IMG/VR virus record: IMGVR_UViG_3300037487_000254
Span: 1-31,321 of that record
Origin: a virus
DNA length: 31,321 bases
Reading direction: 5' to 3' (one strand)
In this document: piece after piece, positions 8,127 through 15,227 of the stretch
Numbering within the stretch: position 1 is the first letter of the stretch
Layout of the letters: each line of letters begins with the position of its first letter
Notes under the pieces: model-generated
Told to the model about the DNA's origin: nothing
The model's input: only the letters and a program-made list of their open reading frames with translations
The model's database searches: none
Translations under genes and position numbers: made by a program

Positions 8127-9293
8127 TTAGTTCCAATCAAATGAATATTCTTGTTTAATTTTAGATGCTAATTTATTCAATGCCACATACCTCAAAGGAT
8201 CAATAAGGTGATTAAAAGCATCTATCGGCTCATTTAGCATCCTGCCTGTTTTATCTTTTTTCCAAATGTAACTAAATAATTCCTTTTTAAAGTTATGGCT
8301 ATTTGCCGTAACATTTATTTTATATCTTTTAAGGATATCAATGCCTTGCTTAATACTGTCTGGCCCTTTCATTGCGCCATGAATATTAAATCCTTCTGCA
8401 TAGATTTCCTGTATTGACTTGGGCTCTGCACTATCTGCAATTATCTCCTGATCCTCCGTTACCCCAAATTCTCTTAGCTTCCGGCATATATCCATATTGG
8501 TTAGCCTAGTCTCATAACACATCTCATTTACCCATAGTTCGCCACCTGACTTATAAACCTCTATAATACCGGTTGGATCATTAGTAAAACCAAAGTCAAT
8601 GCCATAGCTTATAAGTTCCGCATCTTCTGGTATCCGTTCACAGATTGCCCAGTTACGGAATATCACGCCTTCAATCTTACCTGTCAAACCTCTGGCATAA
8701 ACGCGCCACAGTTCTAAATCTAAATCTTTTATAGCTTCGATTCTTTGATGATCCTCCTTAGATATAAATGGATTATGCCGATGGTCTGATATGATCAGCT
8801 TTGTATTTGGCTGACCGATTAGCTTAGTATGCGCCCAGAACTCATTAGTCGGGTTGTAATCAATATAGATTTGATTCTTTGTCCTAATTGCTAACTGCCA
8901 ATATATCTGATAGCTTATACCATTAGCCTCATTCACGAATAAATAGTCACGCTTACCATTCTTAGCTGATTGCTCATTCTCAAAGGAAACAAACTCTATC
9001 AGCGATCCGTTAGTAAAGTAGATAATCCGTTCAGTCTTATTCCAGAATTTAAGTTGTGATTGCAGGTATTTGTTATCGGCAAAGATATTTTCAGCATCCC
9101 TGTATGCGCCTTTTCTTAGATTAGGTAATGATTCACCGGCTACTGTTATGACTGACCTCTGTTCGGTTACTGCTTTATAGAATAACAGTTGCATAATGGA
9201 ATACGTTTTACTTGAAGATGTGCCGCCCTGGTTAATTAATACTTTCTCTTTAGCATTGTAATTCTCATAAAAGACAGGAGAGGATTTAAACAT
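8127..9293 (-). CDS. terL: Terminase large subunit
   Basis: The 388-residue protein is a PBSX/Terminase_3-type packaging motor. The ATPase has a Walker A motif in NQGGTSSSKT (residues 21-30) and a Walker B motif YLFVNE (117-122) with catalytic E122. NQIYIDYNPTNEFW (140-153) fits the coupling motif C region. The nuclease domain has SYGIDFGF (D233), EIIADSAEPKSI (D287) and EPIDAFNHLIDPLRY (D358, D365), the expected RNaseH-like acidic triad. It cuts concatemeric DNA and pumps it into the prohead through the portal. It overlaps the small-subunit candidate upstream by 8 nt and stops one base before the portal start. Confidence 0.95.
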   Translation of the reverse strand: MFKSSPVFYENYNAKEKVLINQGGTSSSKTYSIMQLLFYKAVTEQRSVITVAGESLPNLRKGAYRDAENIFADNKYLQSQLKFWNKTERIIYFTNGSLIEFVSFENEQSAKNGKRDYLFVNEANGISYQIYWQLAIRTKNQIYIDYNPTNEFWAHTKLIGQPNTKLIISDHRHNPFISKEDHQRIEAIKDLDLELWRVYARGLTGKIEGVIFRNWAICERIPEDAELISYGIDFGFTNDPTGIIEVYKSGGELWVNEMCYETRLTNMDICRKLREFGVTEDQEIIADSAEPKSIQEIYAEGFNIHGAMKGPDSIKQGIDILKRYKINVTANSHNFKKELFSYIWKKDKTGRMLNEPIDAFNHLIDPLRYVALNKLASKIKQEYSFDWN

Positions 9294-9696
9294 TATCTAT
9301 TTCATTTTCATTACTTGCTAATGGAGGAGCAGTATTGTAAATAACTGGAGCAGGGATAACTAATTCACCTTTAAAATCCATATCAATTTCCTGCTTTGGT
9401 ACGCCATAGGCCGAATCCAGTATTGCCCTATAGGCAACGGTATCTTTTTGCCTGATCATCTTATCAGCCTGAATAATTGTTCCCATCTCTTCAATTGTCA
9501 TTGATTTGGTAATTTCAGGATATTGCTTTTGTAACTGTTCTAAAACCTTATCAGGATATATGGCAGTCATCTCTAAAACCTTTCTTGCAATAGTTGATCG
9601 ATTCTTTATGCCTACAGGCCTACCATTGACGTTTCCGCTTTGACCTTTCTCGTAAACTATCGCACCTCTTGGGGTTTCTCCTTTTTTAAATGGCAT
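9286..9696 (-). CDS. DUF5681-containing protein, probable terminase small subunit
   Basis: The 136-residue protein opens with KKGETPRGAIVYEKGQSGN followed by VNGRPVGIKNRSTIARKVL, the glycine and basic-rich DUF5681 signature found in phage genes directly before large terminase. The middle (YPEITKSMTIEEMGTIIQADKM, RAILDSAYGVPKQ) is helical. The C-terminal tail is loose and acidic. Position and size support a small-terminase role, recognising viral DNA and loading the large subunit. That function is inferred from synteny rather than a recognised DNA-binding fold. Its ATG overlaps the stop of the methylase relic, as in phages where an intact methylase precedes this gene. Confidence 0.75.
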   Translation of the reverse strand: MPFKKGETPRGAIVYEKGQSGNVNGRPVGIKNRSTIARKVLEMTAIYPDKVLEQLQKQYPEITKSMTIEEMGTIIQADKMIRQKDTVAYRAILDSAYGVPKQEIDMDFKGELVIPAPVIYNTAPPLASNENEIDNV

Positions 9697-9879
9697 GGCC
9701 GTTACGTTTAATAATTAAATTTGCATCTAAGGATTTCATTCTATTTACAATTACATCGCAGTATTTTGGATCTAACTCCATTCCAAAGCACTTACGTTTA
9801 AGTTGGTGAGATGCTACCATTGTAGTTCCGGAACTCTGGGGTTGTTTGGATTGGACTTTATACTGGATAGTTTTATCAT
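9686..9879 (-). pseudogene. Internally deleted relic of a ParB-domain DNA methyltransferase gene
   Basis: Two ends of one gene are visible in different frames. From the ATG at 9879 the first frame reads MIKLSSIKSNPNNPRV, the typical N-terminus of phage ParB/N6-DNA-methylase fusions, and then breaks at a TAG at 9814-9816. In a second frame, open to a TAA at 9686-9688, the sequence reads SSGTTMVASHQLKRK, then GMELDPKYCDVIVNRM. That is the SAM-binding motif I and the last helices of the same methylase family. Everything between, including the ParB-like domain and the DPPY catalytic motif (about 350 residues in relatives), is missing. The junction lies near 9832-9836. No other methylase is visible in the window, so this product cannot methylate DNA. 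The promoter upstream is retained. Confidence 0.8.
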
Positions 9880-9903
9880 TTCTGATGTGTTTCTGTTAAA
9901 TAT

Positions 9904-9935
9904 CAAAGTTATAAAATAATTCCTGCAACCTCAAA
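9904..9935 (-). promoter_or_regulatory. Bacteroidota-type promoter for the packaging/head operon
   Basis: On the minus strand a TTTG (-33 box, 9932-9935) is followed by a 20-base spacer and TAACTTTG (-7 box, 9904-9911). This fits the Bacteroidota primary sigma consensus TTTG-N19-21-TAnnTTTG exactly. Transcription would start near 9897-9900, about 20 bases before the ATG of the methylase relic, and continue into the terminase, portal and capsid genes. It is the only consensus-quality leftward promoter I found, so it is the likely late head promoter. Confidence 0.7.
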
Positions 9936-9954
9936 ACCGTTCATATTTGCTTAA

Positions 9955-10076
9955 CTATCCCTCAAAATTACAAATTTCTTTTAACCTTTGGATTTTTACC
10001 TGCTCCCAGCTTTTCCAATTATTAAACCATCCAGCATCCTAAATGCTTTTACTAAATCTTCATCTTTATTCATCAT
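9955..10076 (-). pseudogene. Possible small frame-broken gene
   Basis: From the ATG at 10076 one frame reads MMNKDEDLVKAFRMLDG and stops at 9996-9998. In an overlapping frame ending at 9955-9957 the sequence reads WFNNWKSWEQVKIQRLKEIC followed by NFEG. Together the two look like one small protein interrupted by a one-base change near 10030. It could also be chance. I recognise no family. Confidence 0.3.
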
Positions 10077-10085
10077 ATAATTCCA

Positions 10086-10403
10086 GTATAACAGTATAAC
10101 ACCAGTATAACAAGCCTTTGTTATAGTGTAACTATCTGACTATCAATTAGTTAACCCCCACTATAACACTATAACACGATTTTCGCGTTTTTATAAATTT
10201 ATTCCTGTATAACAAATTTATATATAATAATAATAGGTTATTTTTATTATCTACTGTTTTTGTTAGAGTTGTTATACTACTTTTACAAATACGTGATTTC
10301 CTTGTTATACTGTTATACTGCTCAAAAAAATGGGTTTTTAGTATCATAAAGCTTGTTTTTAGTATAACAAGCTCTTTGTTATAGTGCTGTTATAGTGTTA
10401 TAG
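10086..10403 (-). repeat. Array of 14 copies of the 8-mer (G/C)TATAACA in both orientations
   Basis: Plus-strand copies begin at 10086, 10094, 10105, 10161, 10169, 10207 and 10362. Reverse-complement copies begin at 10119, 10270, 10303, 10311, 10377, 10388 and 10396. Four pairs are directly abutted in tandem (10086/10094, 10161/10169, 10303/10311, 10388/10396). Two other copies form near-identical inverted pairs around short GCC or GCTC centres (10105/10119 and 10362/10377). The stretch is AT-rich and holds no credible gene. It lies between the primase-helicase gene and the promoter of the packaging operon. Plausible roles are a replication origin, a terminase recognition site or binding sites for a regulator; the sequence alone does not choose between them. 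Confidence 0.85.
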
Positions 10404-10429
10404 TGCTGATTTTTGTAACTGTTTGATAA

Positions 10430-12733
10430 TCAGAAGATTTTTTCATAATTGGCGTTTTTCTGTTCGCCTGATTTTAAAAGTAGCTGATCTTTCTTATCAC
10501 TCCATCGACCTATCACAACTCTGACATATTCAGGCTTAAAGTTGAAATTTTTTGCAATTTCAATGGCTGTTTTCATGGAAAAGTTAGCAGGAAGTGACCT
10601 AAAAAAGTCCGCAAGGTTTCCAGATATCTTGTCAAGCGGTGTCAATGGTGCCAAAATTTTCATTGATTTATGCATATTACCTAAGAAGTATTCAGTTAAT
10701 CTTATGGCGCGTTCCATGGCTTGATTTGATACTATTGTGCTAATATTTCTACCATCATACATCACCTGAATGATAAGGGAAAAACGTAGGCAATAATCCT
10801 GATATTTTGCGATAACTCCTTTAATGTTGTCATCTGGGGCAAAGTTGTATTTCTTGTTTTTGTTGTTAAACCATTCGGCATAAAGCTGATTAGCCTCATG
10901 TGATAAAGTATAATATCTTTGATTTTCCCTAAGTGATAATAGAGATAAAAATAAGTCCTGCATCTCGTATTTTATTACGAAAGGTATTTCATATTTTTCC
11001 CAGTCTTTCTTTTTATCGGGTTCAGGATAGCAAAATAAAAAACGATGGTAAAATCCGTTATGCTCATTTTCTTTATTGCTTAACGAATCTAATACACCCG
11101 GCTGTATGCCTCCGACTATTGAACAAAACGGATTTTCTACCTTGTTTTCATCGCGTGATATACGTTGCAATAAAACTGGAGAACCTGACCATAATTCAAG
11201 CCATTTCTGAACCTCGTCATTATCACCGTAACGGTTCATCCGTTTAAGGAATCCGCTTAACTCATCCGCTAAGATGCAGCATCCATCAGGATTATGTGAT
11301 AGAATCTTAACCACCATTTCAATAGTACTATCTTTTATAAGTATCTGTTTCATTGATGGCGGTGTTGGTTCGTCTATGCCATCACCTTTCTTTTGGTTTT
11401 TGTATTCACCAAGTTTTAATTTATAGATTTCCTTTTCTGCTAGATAGTCTTTATACAGCTTTGCATCGTATGATTCAATATAACTAAACATAGTCTTTAA
11501 CGATGGGCTTTTGGAAGCACCAGGAGGCGCCACCATTGCGATATAAAGTATCGGCTTAACACAATAACCATCATTAGCTATAAGTGTCGCTGAATTGCCT
11601 ATAATGCTTGATACAGCACCAAGTGCCGCAGCGGCTAAATAATCATGTTGAATATGACTGTAATTTATAAAGTCAAGTATAGTATCCGGAAATATATCAT
11701 ACGGAAATTTCAATCTATCAACTGGGATTAACGGCTGATTGGTGACTGGTTCTTGTTCTATAATTTCAATATTTGCGCTATCGCAAATAATCTGAATCTT
11801 ATCTACTGTTGAAGTCCAGTCCTTATCCTGATCGTAATAAACTAATCTTGATGGGCTTAAATTCCAGCTATGATCGTCCTTATCGGTACGAGTTCCCCAA
11901 TGAGGAAAACCAGGTAATGATGAAGTAAATAGCTGAACATTTTTTGTATTAAAATAAACCTTTGCAGATAGTTTGGCTTTTGAACCTTTACGTAAATAGG
12001 CAATAAATTTGTCCTTTTTGAAATACTTATAATCCCGGTTCACAAATAATCCTATTTCGTTTAATACTAAATCAAGTGCTTCATCGGTAATATTTCTATC
12101 AAACTGCAAGCATAGGTTTTCATATTCTCTAGGATACTCAATAATAATATTTGAGCGTTCCCCAGGCACCGGGACGTACTTATCAAATGATTGAGCGCAT
12201 GACATTAGGGTATCAAACTCATCATCTGTCAATTCGTCTAAATCAGTAAACTCATTGTGAAACATATTATACCCAGGTGTAGGGTCACAATAGGAAAGTG
12301 TACCACCGGTATATAAGGCAATAACCTCCTCGCCTTTAATTTCTCTAGCTAATGATACTTTGCTTTTTAGTTTCGAATATTTGATGTATACGTGATATCC
12401 AGCGTTTCTGGTTTTCTCAATACATATTTTGGAAAATATTCCATCATCCTGAGATTGAACGGCTTTCATCCAAATATCAAATACAGCTTTATCATCTGTA
12501 TTTTTCAGGTCAAAGTCTATACATCCAAAAGGTGGGAATAATTTTAAAGCTATACCATTGGAAGCGGAAACATCTTTAATAAAATTTGAGAATGTACCTT
12601 CTGTATAATTTTCCGCTGTGACTTTACCATGCTCAATACAATGGGAGGTAGCTGATCTTGTTTCTGCATCCCAGATTAATGGAATAGGCTTCAAACCAAG
12701 TTTGAAAAGTTCTATAAAGTAGTCTGCATTCAT
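10430..12733 (-). CDS. Primase-polymerase/helicase-like protein (Prim-Pol plus DUF3987)
   Basis: The 767-residue protein appears to have two parts. The N-terminal 200 residues resemble a bifunctional primase-polymerase: FGCIDFDLKNTD (about 69-80) supplies D73 and D75 as metal ligands, AGYHVYIKY (111-119) carries the conserved His, and YTGGTLSYCDPTPGY follows. After a linker, residues from about 340 match DUF3987, a P-loop ATPase related to replicative helicases. Walker A is APPGASKSP (402-410) and Walker B is CCILADELSGF (485-495). GSPVLLQRISRDENK and GGIQPGVLDSLS follow, and the C-terminus is helical. It would prime and unwind DNA at the viral origin. It overlaps the upstream gene by 4 nt and lies beside the 8-mer array, consistent with an origin there. 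Confidence 0.88.
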   Translation of the reverse strand: MNADYFIELFKLGLKPIPLIWDAETRSATSHCIEHGKVTAENYTEGTFSNFIKDVSASNGIALKLFPPFGCIDFDLKNTDDKAVFDIWMKAVQSQDDGIFSKICIEKTRNAGYHVYIKYSKLKSKVSLAREIKGEEVIALYTGGTLSYCDPTPGYNMFHNEFTDLDELTDDEFDTLMSCAQSFDKYVPVPGERSNIIIEYPREYENLCLQFDRNITDEALDLVLNEIGLFVNRDYKYFKKDKFIAYLRKGSKAKLSAKVYFNTKNVQLFTSSLPGFPHWGTRTDKDDHSWNLSPSRLVYYDQDKDWTSTVDKIQIICDSANIEIIEQEPVTNQPLIPVDRLKFPYDIFPDTILDFINYSHIQHDYLAAAALGAVSSIIGNSATLIANDGYCVKPILYIAMVAPPGASKSPSLKTMFSYIESYDAKLYKDYLAEKEIYKLKLGEYKNQKKGDGIDEPTPPSMKQILIKDSTIEMVVKILSHNPDGCCILADELSGFLKRMNRYGDNDEVQKWLELWSGSPVLLQRISRDENKVENPFCSIVGGIQPGVLDSLSNKENEHNGFYHRFLFCYPEPDKKKDWEKYEIPFVIKYEMQDLFLSLLSLRENQRYYTLSHEANQLYAEWFNNKNKKYNFAPDDNIKGVIAKYQDYCLRFSLIIQVMYDGRNISTIVSNQAMERAIRLTEYFLGNMHKSMKILAPLTPLDKISGNLADFFRSLPANFSMKTAIEIAKNFNFKPEYVRVVIGRWSDKKDQLLLKSGEQKNANYEKIF

Positions 12734-13362
12734 ATAGATTGAATTAAAGATAATGCAGCCTCTTTTAGCTTTTTAGTAAACACATTGTTATCACAAGCCC
12801 ATTGAAGGTACTGTAATTCATCTTTATCGGTCATGCTATCAAGTTGCCTTCCTGCATACTTTCCAAAGTGAATTGTCAAAGGCTTGTTAGTCGATATATT
12901 TGTAAGGAATCCACCACATTTACAAGTTGCTTTATAGTGTACGTTTTTGTCAATTTTATAATCATTTACCCTGCCGCATCTTTTGCAGGTTATGTCTTTA
13001 CCATTAATTCCGCATGCAATTGCATAAGCCTCATGCTCAAAATAATCCGGGTGAAATTCCCCATAAAAAAATGGAGCATACTTGCTTCCTTTGTGCATCA
13101 ATACGCACCAGCAATCAACAAAATAACCATCTTGAAATGTTGGATAATCTCTAAATGTCAGATTCCCTTCAAGCAAAACAATATTAGCTTTTTTTGATGC
13201 TTCACCCGCGTATCCTTTAAGCTGATCACTTGCCGGGTATTCACAACATTTAAGGTAAAGATTATGTTCTTCGATATAGAACATAGATTTTTCTGGGTAA
13301 AATTTTGGTGTATATCCCAATTTTGTGAGATACACAAAGTACTGTTCTTCTTGCTTATTCAT
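12730..13362 (-). CDS. Zinc-ribbon protein with a DUF3820-like C-terminus
   Basis: The 210-residue protein has a central CxxC...CxC cluster (ITCKRCGRVNDYKI, then ATCKCGGFL, about residues 124-151) that should bind one zinc ion. Its C-terminal 45 residues (IHFGKYAGRQLDSMTDKDEL, then YLQWACDN) match the small DUF3820-like module seen next to DNA-processing domains. The N-terminal half is rich in aromatic residues and unassigned. It overlaps the primase-helicase start by ATGA, so a role in replication or DNA repair is likely but not shown. A long-loop hairpin followed by T6 lies just upstream and may reduce its expression. Confidence 0.65.
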   Translation of the reverse strand: MNKQEEQYFVYLTKLGYTPKFYPEKSMFYIEEHNLYLKCCEYPASDQLKGYAGEASKKANIVLLEGNLTFRDYPTFQDGYFVDCWCVLMHKGSKYAPFFYGEFHPDYFEHEAYAIACGINGKDITCKRCGRVNDYKIDKNVHYKATCKCGGFLTNISTNKPLTIHFGKYAGRQLDSMTDKDELQYLQWACDNNVFTKKLKEAALSLIQSI

Positions 13363-13385
13363 ATTTGTTTAAAATGTAAGCTAAT

Positions 13386-13441
13386 AAAAAAGAGGTTACC
13401 AGCCGTTCAGATTTGCGCTATCCTACTAAGCCGGTAACCTC
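13386..13441 (-). terminator. Hairpin plus T6: terminator or attenuator
   Basis: On the minus strand a perfect 9 bp stem GAGGTTACC / GGTAACCTC, extendable past one mismatch by two pairs, encloses a loop of about 30 bases and is followed by TTTTTT. It lies between the VRR-NUC gene and the zinc-ribbon gene. The loop is longer than in typical terminators, so an attenuator with another folded form is possible. Confidence 0.6.
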
Positions 13442-13500
13442 CGTTAATATTTTATGTGTCAATTACTTAAAGCGCAATCAGTAACGACATCACTAATATA

Positions 13501-13959
13501 CTAATTTTTCAAATAACTTTCCAGAACTTCTTTCGCTTGCTCAAAGCCTTCAGCAATCACAACTTTGTAACCTATGGATCTAAGCAAATTATGCATGGCA
13601 GCTTGTTCCTGCACGTGCTTTCTGGATGACAAAGAACCATCCTTTAAAAAGGTTCCGGAATTAATCCGCTTTAGTTCAATGAATAATCCGATGTAAGTCC
13701 CGGACTTGTGATAAACCTGCACATCCGGAAAACCCCTAAACGGATCTAAAATCAGTTTAATGTTCTGCATCTGCCCGGAAAGTTTCCCGGCAGACTGTAT
13801 ATCAGAACGGAATAAAAGGTTAGGGTATTGTAGTTTAATCCATTTACAGAATTGCAGCTGCACGCTCCATTCGGTTTGCTTTAGATCTGATTCCTTAACC
13901 ACCTTTGCGCTTTTGCCGGAATTGTACATATTTAGGGGATCGTATTTGTTGAAGGTCAT
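13501..13959 (-). CDS. VRR-NUC domain nuclease
   Basis: The 152-residue protein matches the VRR-NUC branch of the PD-(D/E)xK nucleases. QLQFCKWIKLQYP (about 34-46) is the first helix, FRGFPDVQVY (74-83) gives D79, and YIGLFIELK (89-97) gives the E95-x-K97 pair. HVQEQAAMHNLL (115-126) supplies the conserved Gln helix. The C-terminal GYKVVIAEGFEQAKEVL closes the fold. Such small nucleases are often standalone enzymes in phage replication modules, thought to cut branched or structured DNA. It overlaps the next upstream gene by 4 nt and is followed by a 140-base gap holding the hairpin at 13386-13441. Confidence 0.88.
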   Translation of the reverse strand: MTFNKYDPLNMYNSGKSAKVVKESDLKQTEWSVQLQFCKWIKLQYPNLLFRSDIQSAGKLSGQMQNIKLILDPFRGFPDVQVYHKSGTYIGLFIELKRINSGTFLKDGSLSSRKHVQEQAAMHNLLRSIGYKVVIAEGFEQAKEVLESYLKN

Positions 13960-14183
13960 TTCCTTTTATCTTGTGCAGCCCAGCCGCGTTTCATTTCTTT
14001 TACCCATTCTTGAATATATTCTCTTTGCTCCGGGAACTTTTGCCAAAAGTACCTTTCTCGATCTAACCGGTATTTCCGTAACCAGTCCGGCTCCCGGTAT
14101 GGCTTCGGCTTTGCTTTCGAACGAATTATTGGGTTCTCGATTGCTCTGCCTTGGCCATCGGTTGGGATGTGTTTTGGAGGCAT
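13956..14183 (-). CDS. Small basic hypothetical protein, 75 aa
   Basis: The 75-residue product is strongly basic and rich in Arg, Lys, Pro and Trp (RSKAKPKPYREPDWLRKYRL, then FWQKFPEQREYIQEWVKEM). It has no membrane segment and no recognised domain. Its composition suggests a nucleic-acid or protein binder. Overlap with the VRR-NUC start by ATGA indicates coupled translation, so it may assist that nuclease. Otherwise its function is unknown. Confidence 0.6.
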   Translation of the reverse strand: MPPKHIPTDGQGRAIENPIIRSKAKPKPYREPDWLRKYRLDRERYFWQKFPEQREYIQEWVKEMKRGWAAQDKRK

Positions 14184-14193
14184 TAGAATAAAG

Positions 14194-14448
14194 TTAAGAT
14201 ACTGCCTTTAACTGTTTCAACCCAAAAGTATCAGGCATGTCATTAGGACCTACACTTCCATCCTTTAAAATTCGCATAGCATCCAGCGTTAATTTATTTG
14301 CCTTTATGATTTGAGCAGCTACTCCGCTAATTGCTTTTGCCTTTTGAAATTCAATTTCCATTTTATCCGCTTTCAGGGTTTCATCGTTCAATCTTTCCAA
14401 TTGAGCAAACAAGTGATCATTCAGATCAGTAATTTTATTTCGTGCCAT
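14194..14448 (-). CDS. Conserved small phage protein, 84 aa
   Basis: The protein starts MARNKITDLNDHLFAQLERL and continues with a helical QKAKAISGVAAQIIKANKL segment. It resembles a small family common in Bacteroidota phages and prophages, found between HNH-type and nuclease genes. It is predicted all-helical and soluble. The C-terminal tail (DMPDTFGLKQLKAVS) is loose. Its start overlaps the HNH gene end by 14 nt. The role is not known to me; the gene context suggests early DNA metabolism. Confidence 0.65.
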   Translation of the reverse strand: MARNKITDLNDHLFAQLERLNDETLKADKMEIEFQKAKAISGVAAQIIKANKLTLDAMRILKDGSVGPNDMPDTFGLKQLKAVS

Positions 14449-15124
14449 ATTCTTTGATTTTACGGTTTAGTTTTAAGTGCGTTCTTTTAGTTTTAATCAA
14501 TTCAGGATGATTGATTAATATTTCATTCTTTAATTCGTGATCTACTTTCCGGGATGATGCAGCTAAATAAGTCGCAACCATTGTATCACTAAGATTTATA
14601 GGTCCCGAATTACGGTTCATGTTTTCTTCTCTGGTAATTAGTTCCCAATTATCAGCATAAGTGTTCAGCTTATTATAGGTTTTGCAGACTAAGATTAAAC
14701 CTTTAGGGATAGTTCCGTTTACCTTTTCCCATTCAAATCGGTGCTTGTGTACGTACTTTCCCTTGCTGATTCTAATTTCAATATACCCATCTTTGGAGAT
14801 CCGTTCTGCTCCATCGTATTTGGTGTTGTGTGGCTCATCGCCTTTCTTGAACTGTGTTTCCTGAATACATTTAATCTTTTCAGGAGACATCCATTCGGTA
14901 ATTTTCTTTCCTTTATTTGAAGGTGTTTGACCTTTTTTAAATCTGGAGTTTTCCTGAAATTTCTTTGCTATCTCTGCAGGAACATTTAAGCCTAACAGTT
15001 TCAATCTCTGCCTTGCTCCGCTTTCGGATCTGCCTAAATTTTTAGACATTGTTTTTGCAGGGATTTTCAAGTAATTATCCTGCAAATATTTATCTTCTAT
15101 CGGCTTAAATTTTTCAACTTTCAT
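14435..15124 (-). CDS. HNH endonuclease-like protein with N-terminal HTH
   Basis: The 229-residue protein has an N-terminal HTH-like segment (about residues 8-50, with AKTMSKNLGRSESGARQRLK), then FKKGQTPSNKGKK, a recognition-arm type motif. The catalytic region follows: GYIEIRISKGKYVHKHRFEWE, then NGTIPKGLILVCKTYNKLNT and DNWELITREENMNRN. This is the layout of HNH_3-type phage HNH enzymes. The usual DG of the metal loop (FKDGN in many relatives) is replaced by TY here (CKTYNK), so activity may be altered. It could be a homing enzyme or a DNA-processing nuclease of the phage. It overlaps the downstream gene by 14 nt and a very small upstream frame by 11 nt. Confidence 0.78.
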   Translation of the reverse strand: MKVEKFKPIEDKYLQDNYLKIPAKTMSKNLGRSESGARQRLKLLGLNVPAEIAKKFQENSRFKKGQTPSNKGKKITEWMSPEKIKCIQETQFKKGDEPHNTKYDGAERISKDGYIEIRISKGKYVHKHRFEWEKVNGTIPKGLILVCKTYNKLNTYADNWELITREENMNRNSGPINLSDTMVATYLAASSRKVDHELKNEILINHPELIKTKRTHLKLNRKIKEYGTK

Positions 15125-15227
15125 AATAACTCAAAATCGCATCAATTATATCATCAATTTTATACTTCATTAATGATCTTCCTCTTAGGAAGTCCATTAT
15201 TATTTGTTGGTGCAGGTGATTAAACAT
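15114..15227 (-). CDS. Possible 37-residue protein overlapping the HNH gene start
   Basis: An ATG at 15227 opens a 37-residue frame, MFNHLHQQIIMDFLRGRSLM continuing KYKIDDIIDAILSYYES, that fills the gap between the HTH gene and the HNH gene. It overlaps both neighbours by about 10 nt, the pattern of real genes in this operon. The residues are compatible with a small helical protein. No family is recognised, and an internal Met could also be the start. Confidence 0.4.
   Translation of the reverse strand: MFNHLHQQIIMDFLRGRSLMKYKIDDIIDAILSYYES

Noticed and set aside
8126-8140. TTG start at 8140 for the portal gene
   Set aside because: It overlaps the terminase stop by 14 bases and adds only five residues; the ATG at 8125 lies just after the stop.
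10147-10347. A 66-codon minus-strand open frame in the 8-mer array
   Set aside because: Its codons simply follow the repeats and AT-rich spacers, the protein has no pattern of a folded domain, and it has no coupling to neighbours.
10086-10403. CRISPR array
   Set aside because: The repeat is only 8 bases, occurs on both strands and has irregular spacing, with no cas genes near.
13386-13441. tRNA-like gene
   Set aside because: The outer stem is 9 bp with T6 after it, and no anticodon arm, TPsiC arm or CCA-like end can be placed.
13760-14191. Plus-strand open frame opposite the VRR-NUC and basic-protein genes
   Set aside because: The minus strand carries a clear VRR-NUC domain here, and the plus frame has no domain, start signal or neighbours.
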